DNA of 64,000 nt from assembly GCA_964547645.1 (NCBI GenBank), contig CAZJOM010000005.1, forward strand, positions 35,147-99,146. Direction: 5' to 3'. The translations under genes were made by a program, and so were the position numbers. The DNA is from SZUA-430 sp964547645. GTDB lineage: Bacteria; Pseudomonadota; Alphaproteobacteria; Micropepsales; Micropepsaceae. The notes beneath the pieces are model-generated. The model made no database searches and had not been told where the DNA came from. It saw nothing but the letters and a program-made list of their open reading frames with translations. This document shows, in pieces, positions 43,051 through 51,758 of the stretch (position 1 is the stretch's first letter; every line of letters starts with the position of its first letter).

Positions 43051-43097
43051 CGCGGTTTCGCTAGGGTCGGCCGCTTGGGTTCGGCTTGGTTCTGCAC

Positions 43098-46000
43098 GTG
43101 TCGTTGCGTAGCTCACTCACCTTTGTCCTGACGACGGCTTTGGCGGCGAACGCCCTAGCCGAGGACGCGCCGCGCGCGAAGGTGAGTGCGAGTACCCAAG
43201 GCGGCTATGCGCGGCTGCTGTTCGACTGGCCGGTGCAGGCGACGGGTTCGGCGGAACTCAGCAGCGGCGTTTTGGTCATCAGTTTCGATAAGAGTTTTCC
43301 GGCCGACGTCGATGCACTGTCGCGCACGTTGGAGCCGTACGCGGCGTTGGTCCGCGCCGATCCTGATGGACGGGCGTTGCGCATCGCGCTCAAAGGGCCG
43401 GTGCGGCTGAAGTCGGCGATTGTCGGCTCGCGTTATGCCTTCGATCTCATTCCGCCCTCGTTCAGCGGCGATCCCCCGCCGCCGGCTCCACCGGCGAACG
43501 TCGTGCAAGGGCCACCGACATTGACCGTGCGCGCGACGGAGCGCGAGCAGATTACGCGGCTGCAGTTGGATTTTCCGGGCAAGGCCGCTTACACCGCGAA
43601 GCTTGAGGGTGGAAAGCTGCGGGTGACGTTCGCGAAGGATGCGCGCGTCGATCTGAAGCGTTTTACGGAGGCACCGCCCTCGTGGGTTCGCGGGGCGCGC
43701 TCGTATTCGGCGGATGGCAAGCTGACGGTCGAATTCGACGTCGATGCTGAGGCCGATTTTCGCGATGCGAGCACGGGCGATCGTGTCGTGCTGGAGCTCA
43801 GCAATCCGAAGTCGGATGGGCAGGCGATCGCGACGCCGGGGGCGCCAAAGGTTTTGATTCCGCAGGTGGTGGTGGAGGAAATCGTGCCTCCGCCGCCGAA
43901 GCTCGTTTCCGAGACAATTTCGTTCGCGCTTCCGCCGCGCAAGTCGGCGATGGCTGCGACCGCGGCCGCACCGGTCTTGCCGCCTGCGGCGGAGCCGAAG
44001 TTGCAACCGACACCCGTCGCCTATAGCGACGCGGCTGCCGTGCAGGCCGCCGGGAGTGCGCCGGCGGTCGATGACGAAACGATCGTTTCGGCGGATCCGA
44101 GTCCGTTGCCGCCGACGTTGCGGCTTGGCCAGTCGGACCTGGGCGCGGCACTGGCGCCGGCGCCGCCGCTTGCGCCTGCAACGCCGGGACAGGCGCGGGC
44201 CGAGATTTACGGATCGATGGTGCGGATCGAGTTGCCGTACACGAAGCTTCCGGCGGCGGCAGTGTTTCGCCGTGGGCTGGCGATTTGGGTGGTGGTGGCG
44301 ACGGCTGAAGGCATGGATCTGAGTGCGCTTGGCCAGTTGCCGAACTCACCGCTGCGCGTGTTGTCGGCGCCGACGCAAGTGACGCCAGGGGTCACAGCGT
44401 TCCGTTTGGAAGCGCCCGGCTCGATGACGGTGAGTGCGGCGGCGGCCGGCAATAGCTGGGTGCTCGCTGTCGGCAATACGGTTCCCGATGTGCCGGCGCA
44501 GTTGCAGCTGGTGCGGCAAACCGTCGGGCCGAAGACGCAGTTGCGGGCGTTCTTGCCCGGAATCACGCAAGTCGTTTGGATCAAAGATCCGCAGGCCGAA
44601 GACCGGATCGCCGTCGTGCTGAGTTATGCGCCTGCGCGGGGCTTGGCGAGCGGACGCAGTTTTGTTGAGTTCGCAGCGCTGCCGTCGCAGCAAGGTCTAG
44701 CGGTGCAAGCGGTGGCGGACGATCTCAGCGTCGCTGTCGAAGGCAGCGAGGCGGTAATCACGCGGCCCGTGGGTCTTAGCATTTCCGATGCGGCGGTGGC
44801 GAAGGCATCGACCACATGGGTGCCGGTGACGACCGGCGGCGAGAGCCCGGCGTTCGTCGACTTCGTCGCGTGGGGCAAGCCGGTGGCGGAGACGCGCGCG
44901 GAGGCAGTGCGCAAGTTGATGCGGCTTTCGTCAGAAAGCCCGGGCGGCATGAGTCCGCCGCGCATGACGTTGGCGCGTTACTACATCGCCGAGGGGTTCG
45001 CAGCAGAAGCGCTCGGCGTGCTCGCCAACATCGCGCGCGAGGACCGGACGTCGGAGGCCAATCCGCAGTTCCGCGTCGCGCGTGCGGTCGCGAATATTCA
45101 GATGGGCCGTTATCGCGATGCGCTGACCGAGCTCAGCATGGAGTCGCTCGGCAACGATCCGCATGCCGCGATGTGGCGCGGGCTTGCGGCGGCCGGTGCA
45201 CGCGACTGGCGGACGGCGCGGAGTAGCTTGATGGCCGCGCTTCGGATCGTGAACAGATATCCGCCCAAGTGGGAAGGGCGCGCGCGCGTCGATCTGGCCC
45301 GGGCGGCGCTTGCGTTGAACGAACCAGCGAGCGCCATGCAGGCGCTGGCCGGCATGCCGCGTCATGTGCTGCCCGCGGACGTTATGGCGGATGCGACCGT
45401 CGTGCGCGCGGCGTTGGAAGTGGTTGCGGGTAAGCCGGATGCGGCGATCGCGCTCTACGATCAAGCGGCGGCATCGCCGTACAAGCCGGCGGCGGCGCGA
45501 GCGAGGCTTGAAGGAACGGTGCTGAAGGCGGCCAAGGGGAAGCTCGGGCCTGCCGAGGCAATCGATGCGCTGGAGCGGTTGCGGTTTCAGTGGCGCGGCG
45601 ACGATATTGAGCTTGAGACTCTGAGGCAGCTCGGCAAGCTCTATGTCGAGAACAATCGCATTCGTGATGGTTTGAACACGATGCGGCTGGCGGTGCGGCA
45701 TTTCTCCGCTACGGACGATGCGCGCGCGACGGCGACGCAGATGGCGAAGATTTTCGAAGGCCTGTTCCTGGAAGGTAAGGCCGACAATCTGCCGCCGGTG
45801 CAGGCGCTAGCTTTGTTTTATGACTTCCGCGAGTTGACGCCCGCGGGCGCTCAGGGTGACGAGATGATCCGTCGGCTGGCGGAGCGGCTGGTCACGGTCG
45901 ACCTGTTGCCACAGGCGGCGGAGTTGTTGCAGCACCAGGTCGACAATCGTTTGGACGGCATTGCGAAGGCCTCCGTCGCGACGAAGTTGGCGCTGATCTA

Positions 46001-46568
46001 CTTGCTCGATCGCAAGGCGGAAAAGGCACTCGCGGTCATTCGCACGACCAAGCAGACGCGATTGCCGGACGATTTGATCGGGCAGCGCAATCTGATCGAG
46101 GCGCGCGCGCTCGCCGACCTCAAGATGTACGACGCGGCGCTTGATACGATAGCAGCCGATTTGTCGCCGGAAGGCGAACGGCTGCGTGCGGATGTGCTGT
46201 GGGATGCGCAGCGTTGGGGCGATGCCGCGGCGCGCGCGGAAGAGTTGCTGGCCGCGCGCTACCAGGATTTGACGCCGCTCAACGAAATCGAGCGCAGCGA
46301 TTTGATGCGTGCGACGGTTGCTTATTCGTTGGCGGGCGATGCGATGTCGGTCGAACGGCTACGCACGCGCTTTGGGCCAAAGATGTCGCAATCGCCCGAC
46401 GCGAAAGCGTTCGCGCTGCTCACGCAATCGCCGGACGTCACCGACGACGACTACAAGAACGTGGTGAAGCGCGTGGCGTCGGTGGATACGCTTGATGCGT
46501 TCCTGGCGGAGTTCAAGTCGAAGCACAGCTCGGCGCCGGCGGCGGCTCCGGCACCGACGACTCATTAA
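43098..46568 (+). CDS. Large exported TPR protein in the motor operon
   Basis: A 1,156-residue protein with an N-terminal signal peptide (SSLTFVLTTALAANALAED). The region of about 25-110 (ARLLFDWPVQATGSAEL, LVISFDKSFPADVDALSRTL) and the next segment (TRLQLDFPGKAAYTAKLEGG) look like beta-rich AMIN-type modules. A Pro/Ala-rich linker follows (about 230-380). The last 500 residues are helical repeats of TPR type (NPQFRVARAVANIQMGRYRD, AALALNEPASAMQALAGMP, LARYYIAEGFAAEALGVLAN). It should be periplasmic. No ATG suits; GTG at 43098 starts the signal peptide, TTG at 43086 is possible. It probably interacts with peptidoglycan or the stator, but no function is established here. Confidence 0.78.
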   Translation: MSLRSSLTFVLTTALAANALAEDAPRAKVSASTQGGYARLLFDWPVQATGSAELSSGVLVISFDKSFPADVDALSRTLEPYAALVRADPDGRALRIALKGPVRLKSAIVGSRYAFDLIPPSFSGDPPPPAPPANVVQGPPTLTVRATEREQITRLQLDFPGKAAYTAKLEGGKLRVTFAKDARVDLKRFTEAPPSWVRGARSYSADGKLTVEFDVDAEADFRDASTGDRVVLELSNPKSDGQAIATPGAPKVLIPQVVVEEIVPPPPKLVSETISFALPPRKSAMAATAAAPVLPPAAEPKLQPTPVAYSDAAAVQAAGSAPAVDDETIVSADPSPLPPTLRLGQSDLGAALAPAPPLAPATPGQARAEIYGSMVRIELPYTKLPAAAVFRRGLAIWVVVATAEGMDLSALGQLPNSPLRVLSAPTQVTPGVTAFRLEAPGSMTVSAAAAGNSWVLAVGNTVPDVPAQLQLVRQTVGPKTQLRAFLPGITQVVWIKDPQAEDRIAVVLSYAPARGLASGRSFVEFAALPSQQGLAVQAVADDLSVAVEGSEAVITRPVGLSISDAAVAKASTTWVPVTTGGESPAFVDFVAWGKPVAETRAEAVRKLMRLSSESPGGMSPPRMTLARYYIAEGFAAEALGVLANIAREDRTSEANPQFRVARAVANIQMGRYRDALTELSMESLGNDPHAAMWRGLAAAGARDWRTARSSLMAALRIVNRYPPKWEGRARVDLARAALALNEPASAMQALAGMPRHVLPADVMADATVVRAALEVVAGKPDAAIALYDQAAASPYKPAAARARLEGTVLKAAKGKLGPAEAIDALERLRFQWRGDDIELETLRQLGKLYVENNRIRDGLNTMRLAVRHFSATDDARATATQMAKIFEGLFLEGKADNLPPVQALALFYDFRELTPAGAQGDEMIRRLAERLVTVDLLPQAAELLQHQVDNRLDGIAKASVATKLALIYLLDRKAEKALAVIRTTKQTRLPDDLIGQRNLIEARALADLKMYDAALDTIAADLSPEGERLRADVLWDAQRWGDAAARAEELLAARYQDLTPLNEIERSDLMRATVAYSLAGDAMSVERLRTRFGPKMSQSPDAKAFALLTQSPDVTDDDYKNVVKRVASVDTLDAFLAEFKSKHSSAPAAAPAPTTH

Positions 46569-47592
46569 GTCTGCTGAAAATCCAATCCCAGATCCAAGCA
46601 CTTGGCCGAGTGCGTGATCGCGCCTGAGGAAATCAAGTCGACGCCCGTTGCTGCGATCGCGGCGATGGTGTCGGCCGTGATGTTGCCGGAGGCTTCGAGG
46701 GTGGCGCGGCCTGCGGTGCGTTTGACTGCTTCACGCAGGGTGTCGGGTTTCATGTTGTCGAGCAGGATGGCGTTTGCGCCGAGTTCGAGGGCTTTGTCGA
46801 GTTGCTCGAGGCTGTCGACTTCGACTTCGACATGGACCATGTGGCCGGCGTGGGCGCGCGCGGCCTTGATCGCGTTCGCGATGCCGCCGCTGGCCACGAT
46901 GTGGTTGTCTTTGATCAAGATCCCATCGTCGAGGCCGAAGCGGTGATTGTGACCGCCGCCGCAGCGCACGGCGTATTTCTGGATCGCGCGCAAGCCCGGC
47001 GTGGTTTTGCGCGTGCAGACGACACGCGCCTTCGTGCCTTCGCAGAGTTTTACGAGCTTNNNNNNNNNNNNNNNNNNNNNNNNNNNNNNNNNNNNNNNNN
47101 NNNNNNNNNNNNNNNNNNNNNNNNNNNNNNNNNNNNNNNNNNNNNNNNNNNNNNNNNNNTTTTGCGCGTGCAGACGACACGCGCCTTCGTGCCTTCGCAG
47201 AGTTTTACGAGCTTGGCGGTCGCAGTTGCCACGCCGGAGAGGGGACCCAAGAAGTTCAGAGCCACGCGTTCGCCGGTGAGAATTGGCCTCGCCGGGCCGT
47301 CGACGATCGCGATGGTGTCGCCGCGTGCGACGTCGGCGCCATCGCCGGCGCGGACGGTCACCTTGATCGCGGGGTCCATCAGGCGGAAGGCGGTGAGCGC
47401 GAAGTCTAGACCGGCGATGCGGCCGGGCTCGCGCGCGGCAATGACGGCGTGGGCGGTGGCCGTCGGCGGGATCGTTGCCTGTGTCGTGAGATCGCCGGCG
47501 CGGCCGAAATCTTCGAGCAGGGCGGCGCGCACGGCGGGCTCAATGATGAGCGGCGATAGCGGTTCGACGGCGATAGCCGGCTTGATGCTCAT
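46565..47592 (-). CDS. nadC: Nicotinate-nucleotide (quinolinate) pyrophosphorylase, broken only by an assembly artefact
   Basis: NadC converts quinolinate and PRPP to nicotinate mononucleotide. Upstream of the gap are LLEDFGRAGDLTTQATIP, VALNFLGPLSGVATATAKLV and ARVVCTRK; downstream are TTPGLRAIQKYAVRCGGGHN, HRFGLDDGILIKDNHI and NAILLDNMKPDTL. A 55-bp sequence is duplicated on both sides of the N run, so removing 155 bp restores a single frame of 290 residues, the normal NadC length. The ATG overlaps the nadB stop by 4 bp. The gene end overlaps the convergent TPR gene by 3 bp. Confidence 0.95.
47005..47214. other. False gap in nadC: 55-bp duplicated contig ends around 100 N
   Basis: Bases 47005-47059 and 47160-47214 are identical over 55 bp and flank 100 N at 47060-47159. 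This is what results when two contigs that overlap by one k-mer length are scaffolded without merging. No sequence is missing. Confidence 0.93.
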
Positions 47593-49187
47593 CGGACTGC
47601 CTGCAGGCCGCTGCCCAGTTTCGTTTCGCGCACAGCGAGCGCCATGGTGGCCTGGATCTCGGCCAAGGTGACGAACGTGCGTTTCGCTTGTGCAGGATCG
47701 GCTTTCGGGTAGTCGCTGCGGAAGTGGCCGCCGCGGCTTTCGGTGCGGTTCAGCGCGGCGCCGGCGATGAGACTTGCGGTCGCGGTCATGTTGCGCATGT
47801 CGGGATCGGCCGCGTTCGATTTTTCAAGTTGGTCGATGACGGCGAGCGCCGCGATCAGGTCGCTGGCATTGCGTTCGAGGCCGACGTTCATGGTCATCGT
47901 TTTGCGCAACGTGGTGACGGCCGGGCCGTTTGGCGTGCCCCCGTTCGCGGGTGCCGAGTGGTCGAGCTTCGTGTGGTGGCGGTGTGCGATGCGTTCGACG
48001 TCGCTTGCCGCGCGCGCGCCGAAGACGATGGCTTCGAGCAGCGAGTTGGAGGCAAGGCGGTTGGCGCCGTGCGCGCCGGTGGAGGCGCACTCACCGATCG
48101 CCCAAAGACCCTCGAGGCTCGTGCGCGCGTTGTCGTCCACCGCGATGCCGCCCATGTGGTAGTGCGCGGCCGGCGAGACAGGGATCAGGTCGGTGCGGGG
48201 ATCAAACCCGGCCGAGCGGCAGGTTTCGAACACGGTTGGGAAGGCGTCCGGGAAGCGGGCGCCGATCGCTTGGCGCGCGTCGAGGAAGGCTTTGCGGCCG
48301 GCTTTGATCTCGCGGAAGATGCCGCGGGCGACGACGTCGCGCGGTGCGAGTTCGGCGTCTTTGTGGGCCGCCGCCATGAAACGTTCGCCGCGGTCGTTGA
48401 GCAGGATCGCGCCTTCGCCGCGCAATGCTTCGGTCGCCAGCGGCGCGGGGTCGCGGCCGATCGCGAAGGCCGTCGGGTGGAACTGCACGAACTCCGGGTC
48501 GGCGATCGTGGCGCCCGCGCGTGCCGCCATGCCGAGACCTTGGCCGCGCGCCTGAGGCGGATTGGTGGTGACTTCGTAAAGACCGCCGACGCCGCCGAGC
48601 GCGAAGATCGTGGCGTCCGCGCGGATCAGCACGGGCGAGGATTTGTCGGTGAGCGCGTGGGCATAGACGCCGACGACGCGCCCGTTCTGCGTCGCGAGGT
48701 CGAAGGCGACCAGACCTTCGATGACGCGGATGCGCGGCTCGTTCTTCACGGCTTTGATCAGCGCCGCCATGATTTCGGCGCCAGCGCGGTCGCCGGTCAC
48801 GCGGACGATGCGGTTCTTGCCGTGTGCTGCTTCGCGGCCAAGAACGAAGTTGCCTCTGGCGTCGCGGTCGAACGGCACGCCGAGGCGCGCGAGGTCGTCG
48901 ATGCGGGAGGCGGCTTCGGTGGCGATCAGGCGCGCGATCCTTGGGTCGACGATGCCGGCACCCGCTGCTTCCGTATCGCGGGCGTGGAGTTCGGGCGAGT
49001 CGTCAGAGCCGAGCGCTGCGGCGATGCCGCCCTGCGCCCAAGTCGAAGAGGCGCCGGAGCCGAGCGAGGCGGCGGCGAGAACGGTGACGGGGCCTTTGAT
49101 CTTGAGCGCCGTGAAGAGGCCGGCGAGACCTGCGCCGACGATTAGGACGCCGCCGGAGTCGATGACGTTGTCGGTGCGTCTCGTCAT
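47589..49187 (-). CDS. nadB: L-aspartate oxidase
   Basis: NadB oxidises aspartate to iminoaspartate, the first step of de novo NAD synthesis. The 532-residue flavoprotein has the dinucleotide-binding start VLIVGAGLAGLFTALKI, LGSGASSTWAQGGIAAALGS, the substrate loop region FVQFHPTAFA, and HYHMGGIAVDDNARTSLEGL followed by WAIGECASTGAHGANRLASN. Length fits. It is separated from nadA by 340 bp holding an inverted-repeat element, and overlaps nadC by 4 bp. Confidence 0.97.
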   Translation of the reverse strand: MTRRTDNVIDSGGVLIVGAGLAGLFTALKIKGPVTVLAAASLGSGASSTWAQGGIAAALGSDDSPELHARDTEAAGAGIVDPRIARLIATEAASRIDDLARLGVPFDRDARGNFVLGREAAHGKNRIVRVTGDRAGAEIMAALIKAVKNEPRIRVIEGLVAFDLATQNGRVVGVYAHALTDKSSPVLIRADATIFALGGVGGLYEVTTNPPQARGQGLGMAARAGATIADPEFVQFHPTAFAIGRDPAPLATEALRGEGAILLNDRGERFMAAAHKDAELAPRDVVARGIFREIKAGRKAFLDARQAIGARFPDAFPTVFETCRSAGFDPRTDLIPVSPAAHYHMGGIAVDDNARTSLEGLWAIGECASTGAHGANRLASNSLLEAIVFGARAASDVERIAHRHHTKLDHSAPANGGTPNGPAVTTLRKTMTMNVGLERNASDLIAALAVIDQLEKSNAADPDMRNMTATASLIAGAALNRTESRGGHFRSDYPKADPAQAKRTFVTLAEIQATMALAVRETKLGSGLQAVR

Positions 49188-49206
49188 CTTTGGCTCCCGA
49201 TGGGCT

Positions 49207-49519
49207 GCAAGAAAGAGATTGGACCGCCAAGAACGCCAAGATGCACTGCTTGTAGTGGCGGCAACTGAGAGGTGTCCCGGTCGAATGCCTCACGCGAAGG
49301 CGCGAAGATCGCGAAGGAGGAAGGCGCGAAATGGGTGTCTTCGCGCGCCATTAGGCGCGCTGTCTGACGTTGAAATGGCGCTTCGCGCCGAAAATTGGTT
49401 CGCGCCTTTTCTTCGCGATCTTCGCGGCTTCGCGTGAGACCAATTGGATCGCGCAACGCGTGCAAAGGGTGATTGCTGCGCTCTGCATCTTGGCGTTCTT
49501 GGCGGTTCAAATTTCTTGC
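49207..49519. repeat. 313-bp nested inverted-repeat element between nadA and nadB
   Basis: Outer arms at 49207-49245 and 49484-49519 share a 23-bp perfect inverted repeat (ACCGCCAAGAACGCCAAGAT then GCA) plus a terminal GCAAGAAA. Inner arms at about 49289-49330 and 49401-49438 pair through CTCACGCGAAG, CGCGAAGATCGCGAAG and AAGGCGCGAA. No coding sequence was found in this 340-bp spacer. It lies inside the nad operon, so the transcript can fold into a long hairpin. The ends match the element at 36034-36189. Confidence 0.85.
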
Positions 49520-49527
49520 GGCGTGCA

Positions 49528-50574
49528 TTAGTGCACCGCGGATTTGGGTTTGCCCACCGCCAGCATGTTTTCGACGGCGCGGCGGGCTCGGGCGGCGACG
49601 GCGGGGTCGACTTTGACTTCGTATTGCATCGTTTGCAGCGACTGCAGGATTTTCGCCAGCGTGATGCGCTTCATGTGCGGGCAGAGGTTGCACGGGCGCA
49701 GGAACTCGACGTCGCGGTGCTGAGCCGAGATGTTGTCGGCCATCGAGCATTCGGTCAGCAGCACGACGCGAGGCGGACGCTTCTTGATCACGTATTCGGT
49801 CATGGCGGCCGTGGAACCGGCGAAGTCGCATTCGGCGACGACTTCGGCGGGGCATTCCGGGTGTGCGAGGACAATTGCGCCGGGGTGGTCGGCCTTGAAG
49901 CGGCGAACATCTTCGGCGCTGAAGCGTTCGTGTACTTCGCAGCGGCCGTGCCAGGCGATGACCTTGATTTTCGTTTGGTTGGCGACGTTTTGCGCCAGGA
50001 ACTTGTCTGGGATCATGATCACCGTGTCCACGCCGCGTTCCTTGGCGATCGACTCGACGACCGCGACCGCGTTCGACGAGGTGCAGGTGATGTCGCTTTC
50101 GGCTTTCACCTCGGCCGACGTGTTGACGTAGGTCACGACGGGGAAGTTCGGGTACTTCTCTTTCAACAGTCGCACGTCGGCGCCGGTGATGGAGGCGGCG
50201 AGCGAGCAGCCAGCTTCCATGTCCGGGATCAGCACGGTCTTGTCGGGCGAAAGGATCTTCGACGTTTCCGCCATGAAGTGCACGCCGGCTTGGACGATGA
50301 TCTTTGCATCGGTCTTGGCCGCTTCACGCGCGAGCTGCAGCGAGTCTCCGACGAAGTCGGCGACGCAGTGGAAGATTTCCGGCGTCTGATAGTTGTGCGC
50401 GAGGATGACGGCGCCACGCTCTTTCTTCAGGCGGTTGATCTCGGCGATCAGCGGCGCGAAGGACGGCCACTCGATCTCAGGCACGACGTTCGACACTTTT
50501 GCGTAGAGGTCGCGCGTGGCGGCAGCGACTTCCGGCGTGTATGCCAGTTTGGGTTCAAACGCGGGCCCCGACAT
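49528..50574 (-). CDS. nadA: Quinolinate synthase
   Basis: NadA condenses iminoaspartate with dihydroxyacetone phosphate to quinolinate and needs a [4Fe-4S] cluster. The 348-residue protein has AVILAHNYQTPEIFHCVADF, the cluster cysteines in MEAGCSLAASI, WHGRCEVHERF and PCNLCPHMKRITLAKIL, and YVNTSAEVKAESDITCTSSN. I chose ATG at 50574 (SGPAFEPKLAY); the frame is open further upstream into the operator region, which argues against an earlier start. It is the first gene of nadA-nadB-nadC. Confidence 0.97.
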   Translation of the reverse strand: MSGPAFEPKLAYTPEVAAATRDLYAKVSNVVPEIEWPSFAPLIAEINRLKKERGAVILAHNYQTPEIFHCVADFVGDSLQLAREAAKTDAKIIVQAGVHFMAETSKILSPDKTVLIPDMEAGCSLAASITGADVRLLKEKYPNFPVVTYVNTSAEVKAESDITCTSSNAVAVVESIAKERGVDTVIMIPDKFLAQNVANQTKIKVIAWHGRCEVHERFSAEDVRRFKADHPGAIVLAHPECPAEVVAECDFAGSTAAMTEYVIKKRPPRVVLLTECSMADNISAQHRDVEFLRPCNLCPHMKRITLAKILQSLQTMQYEVKVDPAVAARARRAVENMLAVGKPKSAVH

Positions 50575-50586
50575 CGCTTGGCTCCT

Positions 50587-50605
50587 TATGCTCAAGTTGA
50601 GCATA
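50587..50605. promoter_or_regulatory. NadQ-type operator, proximal copy
   Basis: TATGCTCAAGTTGAGCATA is a perfect 19-bp palindrome (9-bp arms around one G) located 13 bp upstream of the nadA start. It is downstream of the predicted promoter, in the leader. Confidence 0.8.
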
Positions 50606-50649
50606 TATATGGTGTCAAAAACGGCGGCGCCAAGGCCGCCTGACTCGGA

Positions 50650-50668
50650 AATGCTAGGATTGAGCATA
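50650..50668. promoter_or_regulatory. NadQ-type operator, distal copy over the promoter
   Basis: AATGCTAGGATTGAGCATA matches the proximal palindrome at 14 of 19 positions in the same register, 63 bp away, which is about six helical turns. It lies across the spacer and -10 of the predicted nadA promoter, so bound repressor would block polymerase. Confidence 0.7.
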
Positions 50669-50679
50669 AGTCGAGTCAA
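50651..50679 (-). promoter_or_regulatory. nadA promoter
   Basis: On the minus strand, TTGACT (-35) at 50679-50674 and TAGCAT (-10) at 50656-50651 are separated by 17 bp. The -35 is preceded by C, giving CTTGAC, the usual alphaproteobacterial form. The distal NadQ-type site overlaps it. Confidence 0.6.
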
Positions 50680-50798
50680 GCGGGAGCTGGTAAATGGCGC
50701 GTGACGCAGCGTCGGTCACAGACGCGCGGCGGCTGGGCGGGCAAGAGTAGGCCTTATCCACCGCGCTTCTTGTCTTCATTGGTGCAAGTACTCTTTCG

Positions 50799-51755
50799 AT
50801 GAGCCGCTTCCTTGTTTTCGCCCTGCGCGGGAGCGTGATCCTTGAGTTGTTCGGCGTGGCAATGGTGGTCGCCGGAGCGCTCGGCGCGTCGTGGCATTGG
50901 GTTTTCGACCTCACCGGGCAGTTTTTGTTGCCGGCGTTCGTGGTCGCGCTCGCGATCGTTCCAATCGCGGCGTTTGCGCGCTGGCCAGGGCTCGCGGCCG
51001 CCGGCGCGATGGCTGCGGTCGCCTGCTATGCGCTGACATTTCCCTACACGACCGCGCCGTCCCCGGTCGCCGGAGACCCGGTTCGCTTCCGCGTGTTGCT
51101 GTTCAATGTTTGGTACAGCAACCAACGCCTTGCCGATGTGGCGCAGATGATTGCGAAGGTGGATGCAGACCTTGTCGTCATCATCGAAGCGCCACAGCGG
51201 GTGAGGAGCGCGCTGCAGCAGGTCGGGTCGACCTACCCCTATCGTTTCGATTGTGCCGGTTCGGATTGCGACGCGTTGATGTTCTCGCGGGCGCGGCTAT
51301 TGCCGCAAGAGGTGCGGGTGACGAGCGATCCGGATCATTCGCCCTATGTCACGGTCAGCACGGACATTGCCGGCTGCAAGTTGACGCTGCTCGCGACGCA
51401 TATGACGCGGCCGTTTCCGAACCAACCCTATTGGGCGCAACGCGCGCAGGCGCGGGAGATCGGCAGCGCCGTCGGTCTGATTCCGGGGCAGAAGTTGGTG
51501 CTCGGCGATTTCAACGCGGCGCCGTGGGGCTATGTCATGCGGACGATCGCTGCACGCGGCGGCGTCTCCGTGCTTACGGGGCCGGGCGGAACGTGGCCGT
51601 CGGTGCTGGTGCCGCAACTGCGCATTCCGATCGACCACATGCTGGTTAGCCCGGGTTTGAGCTTCGTCTCGCGCGAGGTGTTGCCGCGGATCGGTTCCGA
51701 TCACGCGCCGGTACTGGCGGAGATCGCGGTGACGGATCGCTCGCAGTGCCGATAA
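50799..51755 (+). CDS. Endonuclease/exonuclease/phosphatase family membrane protein
   Basis: A 318-residue protein with three N-terminal hydrophobic segments (about 8-30, 36-58 and 62-82), then an EEP-fold catalytic domain. Its motifs are LLFNVWYSNQRLADV, a catalytic Glu in VVIIEAPQRV, LLATHMTRPFPNQPYWAQRA with His, LVLGDFNAAPWGYVM (GDFNA) and the terminal GSDHAPVLAEI. Such domains cleave phosphodiester or phosphate esters. The membrane N-terminus suggests a periplasmic or outward-facing active site. The substrate is unknown. It is convergent with the hybrid kinase gene, 3 bp away. Confidence 0.88.
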   Translation: MSRFLVFALRGSVILELFGVAMVVAGALGASWHWVFDLTGQFLLPAFVVALAIVPIAAFARWPGLAAAGAMAAVACYALTFPYTTAPSPVAGDPVRFRVLLFNVWYSNQRLADVAQMIAKVDADLVVIIEAPQRVRSALQQVGSTYPYRFDCAGSDCDALMFSRARLLPQEVRVTSDPDHSPYVTVSTDIAGCKLTLLATHMTRPFPNQPYWAQRAQAREIGSAVGLIPGQKLVLGDFNAAPWGYVMRTIAARGGVSVLTGPGGTWPSVLVPQLRIPIDHMLVSPGLSFVSREVLPRIGSDHAPVLAEIAVTDRSQCR

Positions 51756-51758
51756 AGG

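Noticed and set aside
47688..49145. A 485-codon plus-strand frame opposite nadB
   Set aside because: Antisense shadow of NadB, which has full family motifs.
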